A DNA stretch of 64,000 bases. It comes from Chloracidobacterium sp. GTDB lineage: Bacteria; Acidobacteriota; Blastocatellia; Pyrinomonadales; Pyrinomonadaceae. Shown piece after piece: positions 8,666 to 17,660 of the stretch. Every line of letters starts with the position of its first letter. Position 1 is the stretch's first letter. Location of the stretch: contig JADJWP010000002.1 of NCBI GenBank assembly GCA_016716305.1, forward strand, positions 1,424,501-1,488,500, given 5' to 3'. The position numbers and the translations under genes were made by a program. The notes beneath the pieces are model-generated. The model made no database searches. It was not told where the DNA came from and was given only the letters and a program-made list of their open reading frames with translations.

Positions 8666-8980
8666 TAAAATACTTCCTCCAACCTGTAATCGAACCGAGA
8701 TATCTTTTCAGCGACGCCCAGTGCGTTCTCGCACTTGGTTTCGCGTGCTTTTCGGATGTAGAGCAAATTCAAAAAGTTGCAAATAATAAATGACGAGGGC
8801 GGGTCAACGAGCGCCGCAAACGACTCGATCCGCTCAAATTCGGAAAGCTAAATAATCACGCAATAAACGCACCTGTGTCAAGCGAAAACGCAACATTCGC
8901 GAGGCCGAAATGCGTGCTCTCAATGACGGTTGCCCGGCGTGCTCACGTTAATGTTGAGTTTGGAAGCTTTAACCTGATCG
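8666..8980. other. 315-bp intergenic region, probable promoter of the 7478-8665 gene
   Basis: No reading frame with coding character. It contains a small perfect hairpin, AGTGCG (8720-8725) TTCT CGCACT (8730-8735), 55-70 bases upstream of the leftward gene start, and an AT-rich stretch at about 8765-8790. I see no RNA gene, no long repeat and no convincing terminator for the gene that ends at 8981. Confidence 0.5.
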
Positions 8981-10648
8981 CTATTTGTTCTTTACGACCC
9001 TGGGCCTCGATCTGTCACCTTTGTTCACAGTATCGGATTTGCCCTTGTCCTTGCTGTATTGAATGACCACCGGAGGAAAAACTGGCTTTGACTGAGATGT
9101 CCTGGTAACGATCTTTTTCTGGGCCGGCTCTTGCACCGCGGGTGTTCGAGGAGCTGAATTGGCAATACTGTTCCTGCTTTCCGAGCTTTCGACCAGAACA
9201 ACATCGTCTTCGTCTTCGTCGTCAACCGCAGCAACGTCCGTACCGACGGGCTGTTTTGAACGGATCTGTTTCAAAGCAAGGCTTTTTTCAGCATCGCGTT
9301 TTATATTGCCGCTAAGCGCCCGGTAGATCTGCCCTGCGATCGCCGCGGCGTTTCGGCCCCGTTCGCCTTCACCGCGGGTTATCACCACAACGGCGTATTT
9401 CGGATCTTCGACCGGAGCGACCGAGGCGAATAGTCCGACCCACGAACCTCGTCCGATGCACGAACCCGTTTTGCCTGCCACCCCCATCGATGCGTCTACG
9501 CCGCGGCGGGCCGTTCCGTACTCGGCCGCCCCTATCATGCCCGGCAAAACACCAGCGATACTCTGGTCGGGCAGGTTTACAGTGGCGCGATAGGTTGATT
9601 TGAAAGCGGCACGTTCGGTGCGTGTTCGTTGAAATTGCGGAATCACGCGCTTTCCGCCGTTCGCGATCGCCGTGACCATGACCGCCAATTGCAGCGGAGT
9701 CACTTCAAAGTCGTCCGCGTGCGAATATATCCTTGGATTGTTGTTGCCATAAGGCAGTTTGCCGGCAGTCTCGCCCTCGGCGTTGATGCCGGTCTTTTGT
9801 CCGAGGCCCAAACGCTTGGCATAGTCGATCATTTTCTCGCTGCCCAGATTTGCCCCGACACGTTGAAAATATGCATTGTTCGATCGAGCCAGAGCATCGT
9901 CGAGGTTCATTTGCATCGAATTGCCAGTAATGTTTCCGTCGCCGTCGATCAATTTCTCGTTTATACCGGCCACACCCGTAACAAGCTTGATCGTAGAGCA
10001 AGGTTTGAAGCCTTGTTTGATCGCCCATTCCTGATTGACCATGGTCAAGACCCGCCCGGTCTTCGCCTCCATTACGACGACCGTTCCGGCACGTTCACCG
10101 AGAGCATTGACCGCTGTCTGTCTTATTTCGAGGTCCTCGCCTTCGGTCTTGTCAGCGAGGATATTAGCAGCCGTCTCGGTCCGGAGTCCGCGTTCGAATG
10201 CGATCTTGCGGGCACGCGCTTCACGGGCAGCCTGTTCTCGGCGGCGTTGTTCGGCCAGGGCAGCTTGCCGTCGGGCTTCTTCAGCTTTCTTTCGGGCAGC
10301 TTCCTTTCGCCGCTCTGCCGCGGTCATTTTCTTATTCGCGGGTGCCGCCGATCTCTTTTGAGCAGTGCTCTTGTTGTTTGAGGTTTTCGATTTCGAAGCT
10401 GCGTTGGACTTTGCGGTCGCGGCTTTCTTGGAAGTTGTTGCTTTGCTCTTAGCGGTTGCGGTCTTTTTTGAGGCAGTTGAAGCGGACTTCTTAGCATCCT
10501 TTGATTGCGTCGTCTTTTTAGCCGCGGGTTTTGCGGAAGTGGACGATCTGCGGGTCTGAGCGTCGGTCCCGGTCGTGATCGCCGAGATAACGAACGCCGC
10601 TAAAACACAGAACCGCACAAGACGCATTTTGGGACACATTGACTTCAT
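8981..10648 (-). CDS. Secreted penicillin-binding transpeptidase with Lys/Ala-rich linker
   Basis: The C-terminal half is a penicillin-binding transpeptidase domain, with S218-x-x-K221 in PCSTIKL, S256-N-N258 and K393-T-G395. These are the three active-site motifs that cross-link peptidoglycan. The N-terminus is a signal peptide (hydrophobic residues 12-26, DAQ cleavage near 31). Residues 32-108 are almost only Lys, Ala, Ser and Thr in KKxA/AKSK-like units, resembling a histone H1 tail. An Arg/Ala/Glu coiled coil follows (about 109-150). No transglycosylase domain and no PASTA domain are present. It is divergent from the histidine kinase at 10823. Confidence 0.88.
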   Translation of the reverse strand: MKSMCPKMRLVRFCVLAAFVISAITTGTDAQTRRSSTSAKPAAKKTTQSKDAKKSASTASKKTATAKSKATTSKKAATAKSNAASKSKTSNNKSTAQKRSAAPANKKMTAAERRKEAARKKAEEARRQAALAEQRRREQAAREARARKIAFERGLRTETAANILADKTEGEDLEIRQTAVNALGERAGTVVVMEAKTGRVLTMVNQEWAIKQGFKPCSTIKLVTGVAGINEKLIDGDGNITGNSMQMNLDDALARSNNAYFQRVGANLGSEKMIDYAKRLGLGQKTGINAEGETAGKLPYGNNNPRIYSHADDFEVTPLQLAVMVTAIANGGKRVIPQFQRTRTERAAFKSTYRATVNLPDQSIAGVLPGMIGAAEYGTARRGVDASMGVAGKTGSCIGRGSWVGLFASVAPVEDPKYAVVVITRGEGERGRNAAAIAGQIYRALSGNIKRDAEKSLALKQIRSKQPVGTDVAAVDDEDEDDVVLVESSESRNSIANSAPRTPAVQEPAQKKIVTRTSQSKPVFPPVVIQYSKDKGKSDTVNKGDRSRPRVVKNK

Positions 10649-10700
10649 GGTTTACCTCAGCTCGCAGGGCTTGATTTTTTGATTGAAGAGAGTGGTTCAG

Positions 10701-10737
10701 AGTTCCGCGGGTCAGAACGTGTTAACATTGCGGAACT
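10701..10737. repeat. Inverted repeat in a divergent promoter region
   Basis: AGTTCCGC (10701-10708) is repeated as its exact reverse complement GCGGAACT (10730-10737), 21 bases apart. The site lies between the leftward PBP gene and the rightward sensor kinase gene, so it could be an operator read by both. No T-tract follows. Confidence 0.45.
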
Positions 10738-10822
10738 TTGCGAATTCGCTAAACCTCAATATATCATTCAGATTTCGTAAGCGCAAGCGAATTTTAAGCA
10801 ACTGTTTAGCCTCATTGGACGG

Positions 10823-12325
10823 ATGAACTTCCTAAATACATTTCGCGGGCGGCTGCTGCTGATACTTGCGCTGATGCTTATCGGCACGATCGGCGTCCAG
10901 TATTATCTGAACCTGGTTTCGCAGGAAGAGAACAATGAGCTGCGCGACGAGCAGGCACGCGCTATCGTATCGGGCTTTGCCCTTGGCGCATATACCCTTA
11001 CAGGCGAGGACCGTGTAAAGGACCTCGTAGATCAGCCTGGCCAGCGCTGGTTGGATGACCAATGCCGTGCCCGGATCAAAGACATCATCATCATCGATAA
11101 CGAATGGCGGATCTCAGACAGTCTTAATGAGGATTATTTGCCAACGACCGGCGACGGAGGCGAGGTCGTTTATCGCCGCCTCTCCGAGCTTACCGACCTT
11201 CCGCCGCTAATGGAGGGAGGCCGTCTTGGCGATGACCTCGCCCGATTTCCGAATCGAAAATCAGCGGCAAACAAGAATGCCGACGACGAGGCTCATGTCG
11301 TACCGATCGAAACAAGTAAAGGCCGATGGTACGTGATGGTGATTCTCAGGAATGACCGGAGTGAAGCGGCACGGCGTGCAGCTCAGCCATTGATCGTCAC
11401 TCTGGCCGTTCTTTCGATCTCGACCCTCGTCACCTTCTTGCTGGTCTGGCGATTCACCCGGCCGATCGCAAATCTCTCGGCTGCCGCTCGGCGTGTAGCG
11501 GAAGGCGATCTTACTTTCAGAGTCCCGGATGAAAATCGTTCTGACGAGATGGGCCGTCTCGCACAACGCTTCAACGAAATGACCTCCGAGCTGGAGAAAT
11601 CGAAGGAACTCGAAGAGCAGCTGCAGCAAGCCGAGAAAAGCGCCGTGATCGGGCGGCTCGGCTCGGCGATCGCCCACGAGATACGCAATCCGCTCAATTA
11701 CATAAATCTGACGCTCGACCATCTTCGCTCCAAGTTCGCACCGGACGATAAAGACCGGCAAGCGACATTCAAGAAACTCATTTCGCAGATCAAAGACGAA
11801 GTTGCGCGGATCAATAGTCAGATATCCGATTTCCTTAACTATTCGCGTCCGGCGAACGCAAACCTCCGCCCAGTGAACGCCCGTCAGGTGGTCGAAAATT
11901 CACTTCGGATAATCGAAGGGCAGGCTGAAGAGAACCACATAAAGATCGCCGTTATCGAACACGAGAACGTCCCCGAAATTTTGGGCGATCCGGAATTCCT
12001 GCGATCGGTCTTCACCAACCTTTTCATTAACGCAGTGCAGTCGATGGGAGCCGACGGAGGGCATCTCACTGTAAAGATCGGCCGCGATGATGGTGGGCAA
12101 TACGTACGCTTTGAGGTTACCGACACGGGCAACGGCATTCCGGCTGAAAACCTCTCAAAGATATTTGAACCATATTATTCGACGAAAGAAACGGGCACGG
12201 GTCTTGGCCTCGCGATCGTTCAAAAGATAATTGACGTCCATAACGGCACGATCGCTGTCGAGTCGATCGAAGGCGAAGGGACAAAGTTTTCCGTCAGGCT
12301 ACCAACGGCTGATGGTCGCGGGTGA
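10823..12325 (+). CDS. Membrane sensor histidine kinase (HAMP, HisKA, HATPase)
   Basis: A 500-residue two-component sensor. TM1 spans about residues 9-29 and a periplasmic sensing domain covers 30-188. TM2 is at about 190-209, HAMP at 210-262, and the H-box is at H285 in AIAHEIRNPLNYI. The ATPase has an N box (VFTNLFINAVQSMG), G1 (DTGNGIP) and G2 (GTGLGLAIV). The H-box/HATPase type is that of NtrB/ZraS-like kinases, which pair with sigma-54 regulators, and such a regulator starts 67 bp downstream. The sensory domain shows no ligand signature that I know. Confidence 0.92.
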   Translation: MNFLNTFRGRLLLILALMLIGTIGVQYYLNLVSQEENNELRDEQARAIVSGFALGAYTLTGEDRVKDLVDQPGQRWLDDQCRARIKDIIIIDNEWRISDSLNEDYLPTTGDGGEVVYRRLSELTDLPPLMEGGRLGDDLARFPNRKSAANKNADDEAHVVPIETSKGRWYVMVILRNDRSEAARRAAQPLIVTLAVLSISTLVTFLLVWRFTRPIANLSAAARRVAEGDLTFRVPDENRSDEMGRLAQRFNEMTSELEKSKELEEQLQQAEKSAVIGRLGSAIAHEIRNPLNYINLTLDHLRSKFAPDDKDRQATFKKLISQIKDEVARINSQISDFLNYSRPANANLRPVNARQVVENSLRIIEGQAEENHIKIAVIEHENVPEILGDPEFLRSVFTNLFINAVQSMGADGGHLTVKIGRDDGGQYVRFEVTDTGNGIPAENLSKIFEPYYSTKETGTGLGLAIVQKIIDVHNGTIAVESIEGEGTKFSVRLPTADGRG

Positions 12326-12346
12326 TAGAAAGAACTCATTTGGCGT

Positions 12347-12377
12347 CAAAGAACCTTCGAACATTGGATGTTCTTTG
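12347..12377 (+). repeat. Two mutually exclusive hairpins between kinase and regulator genes
   Basis: CAAAGAAC (12347-12354) can pair with GTTCTTTG (12370-12377). Alternatively GAACAT (12359-12364) can pair with ATGTTC (12368-12373) around a TGG loop. The two structures share bases 12370-12373 and cannot form together. The element ends 15 bases before the response-regulator start codon, so it covers the expected ribosome entry region. Confidence 0.5.
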
Positions 12378-12392
12378 CGATAGAAACATCTT

Positions 12393-13751
12393 ATGGCACG
12401 TAAATCGATACTCGTCGTTGATGACGAAAAGAACCAACGGGAAATACTGGAAACGATCTTGTCGGGAGAGGGTTATGACGTAACCACCGCGAGTTCGGGC
12501 GAGGCGGCAATGAAGTTCGTCGAATCGCGGCGTTTCGACCTTGTTCTGACCGATCTGAAAATGACCGGCATGTCGGGTCTCGACCTTCTCAAGGAGCTGA
12601 CCAATTACGACAAGTCGATCATCGTCATCTTGCTGACGGCCCACGGATCGGTCGATTCGGCTGTCGACGCCTTGCGGCTCGGCGCCTTCGACTATCTGCA
12701 GAAACCGTACGACAGCGAAAAGCTGCTCGACACCGTCGATCGGGCCCTCAAGAAGCTGTCCGCTCTCGACACCGAGATCGTTTCGGTTTCGCCCGAGATG
12801 GACAAGGTCAAGAAGCTGATACTTAAGATCGCGAAATCGAATTCGACCGTACTGATCAGAGGGGAAAGCGGCACAGGCAAAGAGCTCATCGCCCGTTCGA
12901 TGCACAAGAACAGTCTTCGCTCCAACGAGACATTTCAGGCCGTCAACTGCGCAGCTATAAACGAGAACCTGCTCGAATCCGAGTTGTTCGGCCACGAGAA
13001 GGGGTCGTTCACCGGTGCGGTTGCCGAAAAGAAGGGTCTATTCGAGATCGCCAACAACGGGACGCTGTTCCTCGACGAGATAGGCGAACTCGACATCGCG
13101 CTTCAGGCAAAGATCCTTCGTGCACTTCAGGAAAAAGAGATACGGCGGGTCGGCGGCATCAAGGATATCCCGGTCGACGTTCGCGTCCTTGCCGCAACCA
13201 ACCGTGACCTGCTCAAAATGACCGAAGAAAAGCGGTTCCGCGAGGATCTTTATTATCGGCTCAACGTTCTTTCGATCGAGATCCCGCCGCTTCGCGAAAG
13301 GCGCTCGGACATACCTGTTTTGATCGATTACTTTGTCAAAAAACACACTCGCGGCACTGACCGAAAGATCGAGATCGAGTCGGCCGCAAAAAAACTTCTT
13401 ATCGATTACCACTATCCCGGCAATGTACGCCAGCTTGAATCGGCCGTCGAACGCGCGATCCTGCTCTGCGAGGAAGACACTATCACCACCGATGATCTGC
13501 CGCCTGAAATGACCCAGGGCACGGTTCACGCGTCGGCAGATACCGATGCTCAGTTCAAACTGCCCCCGGAGGGCATCAATTTTGAGGACGTCGAACGCAG
13601 CCTGATAATGCAGGCAATGGACCGTACCGACAACAACATAACAAAATCGGCCAAGCTTCTGGGCCTGACGTTTCGGACCCTGCAGTATCGACTTGAAAAG
13701 TTTGGCTTTAAGAAGGATGGCGAAGGAACCGCAGACGACGAAAATTCGTAA
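12393..13751 (+). CDS. Sigma-54-dependent response regulator (NtrC type)
   Basis: A 452-residue activator. The receiver domain has phospho-acceptor D54 in LVLTDLKMTG. The AAA+ domain has Walker A GESGTGKE at 157-164, the sigma-54-contacting loop GSFTGA at 204-209 (the usual second residue Ala is Ser here) and Walker B LFLDEIGEL. A Fis-type HTH closes the protein (NITKSAKLLGLTFRTLQYRLEKFG). It must be phosphorylated, presumably by the kinase directly upstream, and activates sigma-54 promoters. I find no sigma-54 promoter within this two-gene unit, so its targets are elsewhere. Confidence 0.95.
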   Translation: MARKSILVVDDEKNQREILETILSGEGYDVTTASSGEAAMKFVESRRFDLVLTDLKMTGMSGLDLLKELTNYDKSIIVILLTAHGSVDSAVDALRLGAFDYLQKPYDSEKLLDTVDRALKKLSALDTEIVSVSPEMDKVKKLILKIAKSNSTVLIRGESGTGKELIARSMHKNSLRSNETFQAVNCAAINENLLESELFGHEKGSFTGAVAEKKGLFEIANNGTLFLDEIGELDIALQAKILRALQEKEIRRVGGIKDIPVDVRVLAATNRDLLKMTEEKRFREDLYYRLNVLSIEIPPLRERRSDIPVLIDYFVKKHTRGTDRKIEIESAAKKLLIDYHYPGNVRQLESAVERAILLCEEDTITTDDLPPEMTQGTVHASADTDAQFKLPPEGINFEDVERSLIMQAMDRTDNNITKSAKLLGLTFRTLQYRLEKFGFKKDGEGTADDENS

Positions 13752-13804
13752 TTCTGTGTTAAGATTCGCTCGTTCTCATCGCGATCGAAAAGGAGGATTC
13801 TACA

Positions 13805-14431
13805 GTGGAATGGTTCTCGACTTTGACGCTCGCGCTAGGTTCCGCGTGGACAAGTGGCATCAATCTCTACGCCACCGTTTCCGTTCTCGGGCTTCTCCAG
13901 CGGCTCGGCGGAGTAAAGCTTCCCGGCGGCCTCGACGTGCTTGATAATTGGTGGATAATCGGCATCGCCGGCGGCCTTTACATTATTGAGTTCTTTGCCG
14001 ACAAAATACCCTATGTCGACAGCGTCTGGGACGTAGTTCATACGTTCATCCGGGTTCCGGCGGGGGCCGTAGTCGCATATGCGGCGGTCGCTGATATGGA
14101 TCCGGCGATAGTTATTCCGGCGACGCTGATCGGCGGCGGTTTCGCGTTTGCGTCACATGGTACGAAGGCAGCGGCCCGGATGGGTGCCAATCTTTCCCCT
14201 GAACCGGTCTCGAATTGGACGCTTTCAATAGTCGAGGACATCATCGCATTCGGGGGAACATTCCTTGCCGTTTTTGCTCCGGTCGTGATCGCCATCGTGC
14301 TTGCGATATTTACGATCCTCTTTTTATGGTTCTTTCCGAAGATATTTCGGGCTATCAGACGATTATTCTCAGGCGTTAAAGCATTCTTCAATGGTGAGGA
14401 AATGAAAGAGGTCGCACGCAAGGCGGGCTGA
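13805..14431 (+). CDS. DUF4126 family membrane protein
   Basis: A 208-residue integral membrane protein with about five hydrophobic segments. The family features are WTSGINLYATVSVLGLLQRLG near the N-terminus and the central DKIPYVDSVWDVVHTFIRVPAGA. Its biochemical role is unknown. The start is a GTG at 13805, chosen because a perfect AGGAGG (13791-13796) sits 8 bases upstream and the first residues match the family. It is followed 48 bp later by the DUF4349 lipoprotein. Confidence 0.85.
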   Translation: MEWFSTLTLALGSAWTSGINLYATVSVLGLLQRLGGVKLPGGLDVLDNWWIIGIAGGLYIIEFFADKIPYVDSVWDVVHTFIRVPAGAVVAYAAVADMDPAIVIPATLIGGGFAFASHGTKAAARMGANLSPEPVSNWTLSIVEDIIAFGGTFLAVFAPVVIAIVLAIFTILFLWFFPKIFRAIRRLFSGVKAFFNGEEMKEVARKAG

Positions 14432-14479
14432 TGCCGAACGTTCTATCTCCGTGGTTCGAAGTTGAACGGAGGAAAAACA

Positions 14480-15454
14480 ATGAAAAGACTCTCTCTGGTG
14501 ATCGCCCTTTTTTCGCTGGCTATTTCAGGTTGCAGCGGCCGGGCCGCTGATTCGCAAAACGAGAAGATATCGCTCGGCCTATATGACACCTCGGGTTCAC
14601 CGGCGTCGCCGGAGCTCGCACGGAGCGCTTCAAACACCGGCGGCGGTGGCGGCGGACGTCAGGAATCCCCCGTCGCTCAGGCCGTTTCGCTGAATGAGAC
14701 CGAAAGCGCCCGCCAGCCCGCCGTCCCGACCGATCGCAAGATAATCCGCAATGCCGAGCTAGGCCTCGAATCCGATTCGCCCGAGGAAACTCAGAAAAAA
14801 GTAGCTTCGATCGCTGAGGCCAAAGGCGGTTTCGTGGTTGAGTCGCAGCAGAGCAGTTCCGACCGAAGGTCGTCAACGCGCGATACCGTTACCATGACCG
14901 TCCGTGTTCCGGCCGAGAAGTTCAACGAGGCACTTGACGAGATCCGCACGGCGGCCGGCCGTGTCGTTATTGAGACCGTAAAGGGCCAGGATGTCACCGA
15001 AGAATTCATTGACATCGAAGCACGCCTGAAGGCAAAACGAGCGCTCGAGGAACAATTCATGGAGATCATGAAGCGGGCGAACTCGGTCGAGGACGCATTG
15101 AACGTCCAGCGTCAGTTGGCCGAAGTTCGCGGCGAGATCGAAAAGATCGAGGGCCGAAAGCGTTTTCTCGAGAATCAGGCGACCCTTTCGACGATCAAGC
15201 TACGCATTCAAACCCCATCGGCGATCTCAGCCAGCGGGGCCGGTTTTTTCGCCAAGCTGGCTGATTCGATCAATACCGGCATCGACGCGGCGATGGATTT
15301 CGTGCTCGGGCTGATCACCTTCGCAATAGCAGTAATTCCGTTCATTCTGTTCATAGGCTTGCCCGCGTACCTTCTAATCCGTTACTTTTGGAGAAAGGCA
15401 CGCCGACGCAAAACGGCGGCTGAAATTGCCGACGACGAGATCAAGAGCGAATGA
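14480..15454 (+). CDS. DUF4349 domain lipoprotein with C-terminal membrane anchor
   Basis: A 324-residue envelope protein. The signal peptide ends in a lipobox (LAISGC, Cys about residue 19). A Gly-rich linker follows, then the DUF4349 region from RKIIRNAELGLES through a helical hairpin (EARLKAKRALEEQFMEIMKRANSVEDALNVQ, then ATLSTIKLRIQ). A membrane segment (about residues 270-305) and a basic tail end it. The ATG at 14480 is preferred over an upstream TTG because GGAGGAAA precedes it at the right distance. It is translationally coupled (ATGA overlap) to the next small gene. Function unknown. Confidence 0.85.
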   Translation: MKRLSLVIALFSLAISGCSGRAADSQNEKISLGLYDTSGSPASPELARSASNTGGGGGGRQESPVAQAVSLNETESARQPAVPTDRKIIRNAELGLESDSPEETQKKVASIAEAKGGFVVESQQSSSDRRSSTRDTVTMTVRVPAEKFNEALDEIRTAAGRVVIETVKGQDVTEEFIDIEARLKAKRALEEQFMEIMKRANSVEDALNVQRQLAEVRGEIEKIEGRKRFLENQATLSTIKLRIQTPSAISASGAGFFAKLADSINTGIDAAMDFVLGLITFAIAVIPFILFIGLPAYLLIRYFWRKARRRKTAAEIADDEIKSE

Positions 15455-15678
15455 CGATCGACAGAGCTTTTCAATTATTGGCGGCCATCCTTGCCGGGAT
15501 CGCCGCCTATTTCTTTTTGAACGACAACAGAGACGGTATGTTTGTCGCCGCAGTATTCGGCGCGGTCGCTTTTTTGTTAAGTGTGCGTTTTCAGGCAAAG
15601 AAGCGTAATCGTGAACGTGATGCCGAAAGCGACGCAATGCAAACTGCGGGCGACGAAGACGCGTCGGCTGACGATTGA
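15451..15678 (+). CDS. Small two-helix membrane protein, unknown
   Basis: 75 residues with two hydrophobic helices (about 7-23 and 30-47), then a highly charged tail (KKRNRERDAESD, ending acidic). It overlaps the stop of the DUF4349 gene by four bases (ATGA), so it is very likely co-translated. I do not recognise a family. Confidence 0.65.
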   Translation: MTIDRAFQLLAAILAGIAAYFFLNDNRDGMFVAAVFGAVAFLLSVRFQAKKRNRERDAESDAMQTAGDEDASADD

Positions 15679-15704
15679 CTTTCATCTGCCCTCCCTTCTT
15701 AAGA

Positions 15705-16982
15705 ATGGCAAAGATCGTGTTGGCAACATTCGGGTCCCTGGGCGACATGCACCCGAAGATCGCATTGGGGCTCGAGCTTAAGACCCGCGGCCACGACGTA
15801 TCGATCGCGGCTATGGAATTCTACCGCGAGAAGATCGGCCAGGTTGGCCTCGGGTTTTCGCCGATGCGTCCGCATCTCGACCCTAACGACACGCTGCTGG
15901 CCGCCGAACTGATGGACGCCGTAAAGGGCCCGGAAAAGATCATCAAAGAGATCATCTTCGGCAATATCAGGGCGATGCATGACGATCTGATGGCCGCGGT
16001 CGCCGACGCCGACCTCGTCGTTACCGGCGAGATCGTCTATCCGATAAAGTCGGTCGTTGAGCTCACCGGCATAAAATGGGTCTCAACGAGTCTGCAGCCC
16101 GGTACGCTGTTTTCGCCTTACGATCCGTTCGTCCCGCCCGCTGCTCCGTGGATCGAACACTTGCGGTTCATGCCGCCGTGGTTTTTCCGGTCGTTCTTTC
16201 GGGTCATGCATTGGACGGTAAAGGATTGGTATCGGCCGTACAGGGAGTTCAGACGCGATCTTGGACTCGGCGAAGATCACGACCCGATATTTGCAGACAA
16301 ATATTCAGAGCTTCTCCATCTCGTCCTATTTTCGCGCGTCTTGGGCGAGCCGCAGCCTGATTGGCCCTCCAAGGCGAAGCAGACCGGCTTTTGCTTTTAC
16401 GACGGTCAGGCGGACAGCGGTCAAATGCCAGACGAACTCGAGGCGTTTCTCGACGCCGGAGAACCACCGCTGGTCTTTACCCTTGGATCGGCGGCGGTAA
16501 TGGATCCGCGCGATTTTTTCGAGCAAAGCATAGATGCGGCAAAGAAGCTAAACAAAAGAGCCGTCGTGATCCATGGCGTATTTGGCGAGCCTCCTCAGGG
16601 ATTGACGGAAACGGTGGTCGGTGTCGATTATGCTCCGTTCTCAAAGGTGTTCCCGAGGTCCGCGTGCGTGGTGCACCAAGGTGGCGTCGGCACGACCGGG
16701 CAGGTCCTTAGGGCGGGCGTCCCTCATCTGATCATGCCTTACAGCCACGACCAGCCCGACAACGCCGCACGGTGTCGAAGGGCCGGTGTCGCCGAGGTCA
16801 TCCATCGCGATAGTTATCATGCTGACAGCGCGGCAGCGATGCTCGAAAAGCTGCTCCGCGACCCGTCATATGCCGCCAATGCAAAGAACCTTGCGGCAAT
16901 TGTTGCCGCCGAGCCCGGCACGGCCGCAGCCTGCGACGCTATCGAAGATGTTTTGAACGCGGGGCCTCGCAGGGTAGAATAA
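15705..16982 (+). CDS. UDP-glycosyltransferase family (GT1/MGT-like)
   Basis: A 425-residue GT-B glycosyltransferase. The N-terminal domain starts KIVLATFGSLGDMHPKIAL, the acceptor-side Rossmann fold of sterol/macrolide glycosyltransferases. The C-terminal donor domain has the nucleotide-sugar motif CVVHQGGVGTTGQVLRAGVP and then PYSHDQPDNA. The likely acceptor is a hydrophobic small molecule or lipid, but the substrate cannot be read from sequence. Start at the ATG 15705, which gives the standard first strand; the in-frame TTG at 15675 adds ten residues that do not fit the family. Confidence 0.88.
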   Translation: MAKIVLATFGSLGDMHPKIALGLELKTRGHDVSIAAMEFYREKIGQVGLGFSPMRPHLDPNDTLLAAELMDAVKGPEKIIKEIIFGNIRAMHDDLMAAVADADLVVTGEIVYPIKSVVELTGIKWVSTSLQPGTLFSPYDPFVPPAAPWIEHLRFMPPWFFRSFFRVMHWTVKDWYRPYREFRRDLGLGEDHDPIFADKYSELLHLVLFSRVLGEPQPDWPSKAKQTGFCFYDGQADSGQMPDELEAFLDAGEPPLVFTLGSAAVMDPRDFFEQSIDAAKKLNKRAVVIHGVFGEPPQGLTETVVGVDYAPFSKVFPRSACVVHQGGVGTTGQVLRAGVPHLIMPYSHDQPDNAARCRRAGVAEVIHRDSYHADSAAAMLEKLLRDPSYAANAKNLAAIVAAEPGTAAACDAIEDVLNAGPRRVE

Positions 16983-17000
16983 CAGTTTGAGGATAAATTG

Positions 17001-17660
17001 ATGCCCGTACTGAACGAACTCCTCGCCGGTAATCGGCGATGGGCCGAGAGTCTCAAAGAGAGTGATCCGGGGTTTTTCGAACGTCTTTCCGAGATCCAAA
17101 ACCCCGAACTGCTTTGGATCGGTTGTTCGGACAGCCGCATCACGCCTTCATCCAGCGTCGGGCTTCTGCCGGGTGAAATGTTCGTCCATCGCAACGTCGC
17201 GAACCTGGTCAATCACACCGATATGAATTGCCTTTCGGTGCTTCAGTACGCTGTAGAGGTATTGAAAGTAAAGCATGTGATCGTTTGTGGCCACTACGGG
17301 TGCAGCGGCGTCAAAGCTGCATTTGACGATTCGAGGTTTGGCCTTATCGACAATTGGCTCCGTCACATTCAGGACATAATGCACAAACACGTCGCCGAAC
17401 TGGCCGCCGAACCGGACTATCAGTCAAAACTGGACAGACTTTGCGAAATAAGCGTCATCGAACAAGTTGTCAGCGTAGGTGAGACGACCATCGTTCAGGA
17501 TGCATGGGATCGCGGCCAGGAGGTCGCCGTTCACGGTTGGATATATACGATAGCGGACGGCATCTACCGTGATCTGAATGTGTCTGTCGATAATTTGCCT
17601 GATCTTGACGCCATGAGGATCAGGACCTTCGATCGTCTTACAGCTGGAAAAGGAAAATGA
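17001..17660 (+). CDS. can: Beta-class carbonic anhydrase
   Basis: Interconverts CO2 and bicarbonate. Zinc ligands C42, H98 and C101 are in WIGCSDSRI and VCGHYGCSGV, and the catalytic Asp/Arg pair D44/R46 is intact. The 219-residue length is standard. The ATG at 17001 has GAGGATA upstream; the TTG directly before it is an alternative start that adds one residue. The stop codon overlaps the start of the exported dikinase-like gene by four bases, so the two are translationally coupled. Confidence 0.95.
   Translation: MPVLNELLAGNRRWAESLKESDPGFFERLSEIQNPELLWIGCSDSRITPSSSVGLLPGEMFVHRNVANLVNHTDMNCLSVLQYAVEVLKVKHVIVCGHYGCSGVKAAFDDSRFGLIDNWLRHIQDIMHKHVAELAAEPDYQSKLDRLCEISVIEQVVSVGETTIVQDAWDRGQEVAVHGWIYTIADGIYRDLNVSVDNLPDLDAMRIRTFDRLTAGKGK

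Noticed and set aside
12394..12408. TGGCACG at the start of the first response-regulator gene
   Set aside because: No TTGC at the required distance, and it lies in coding sequence.
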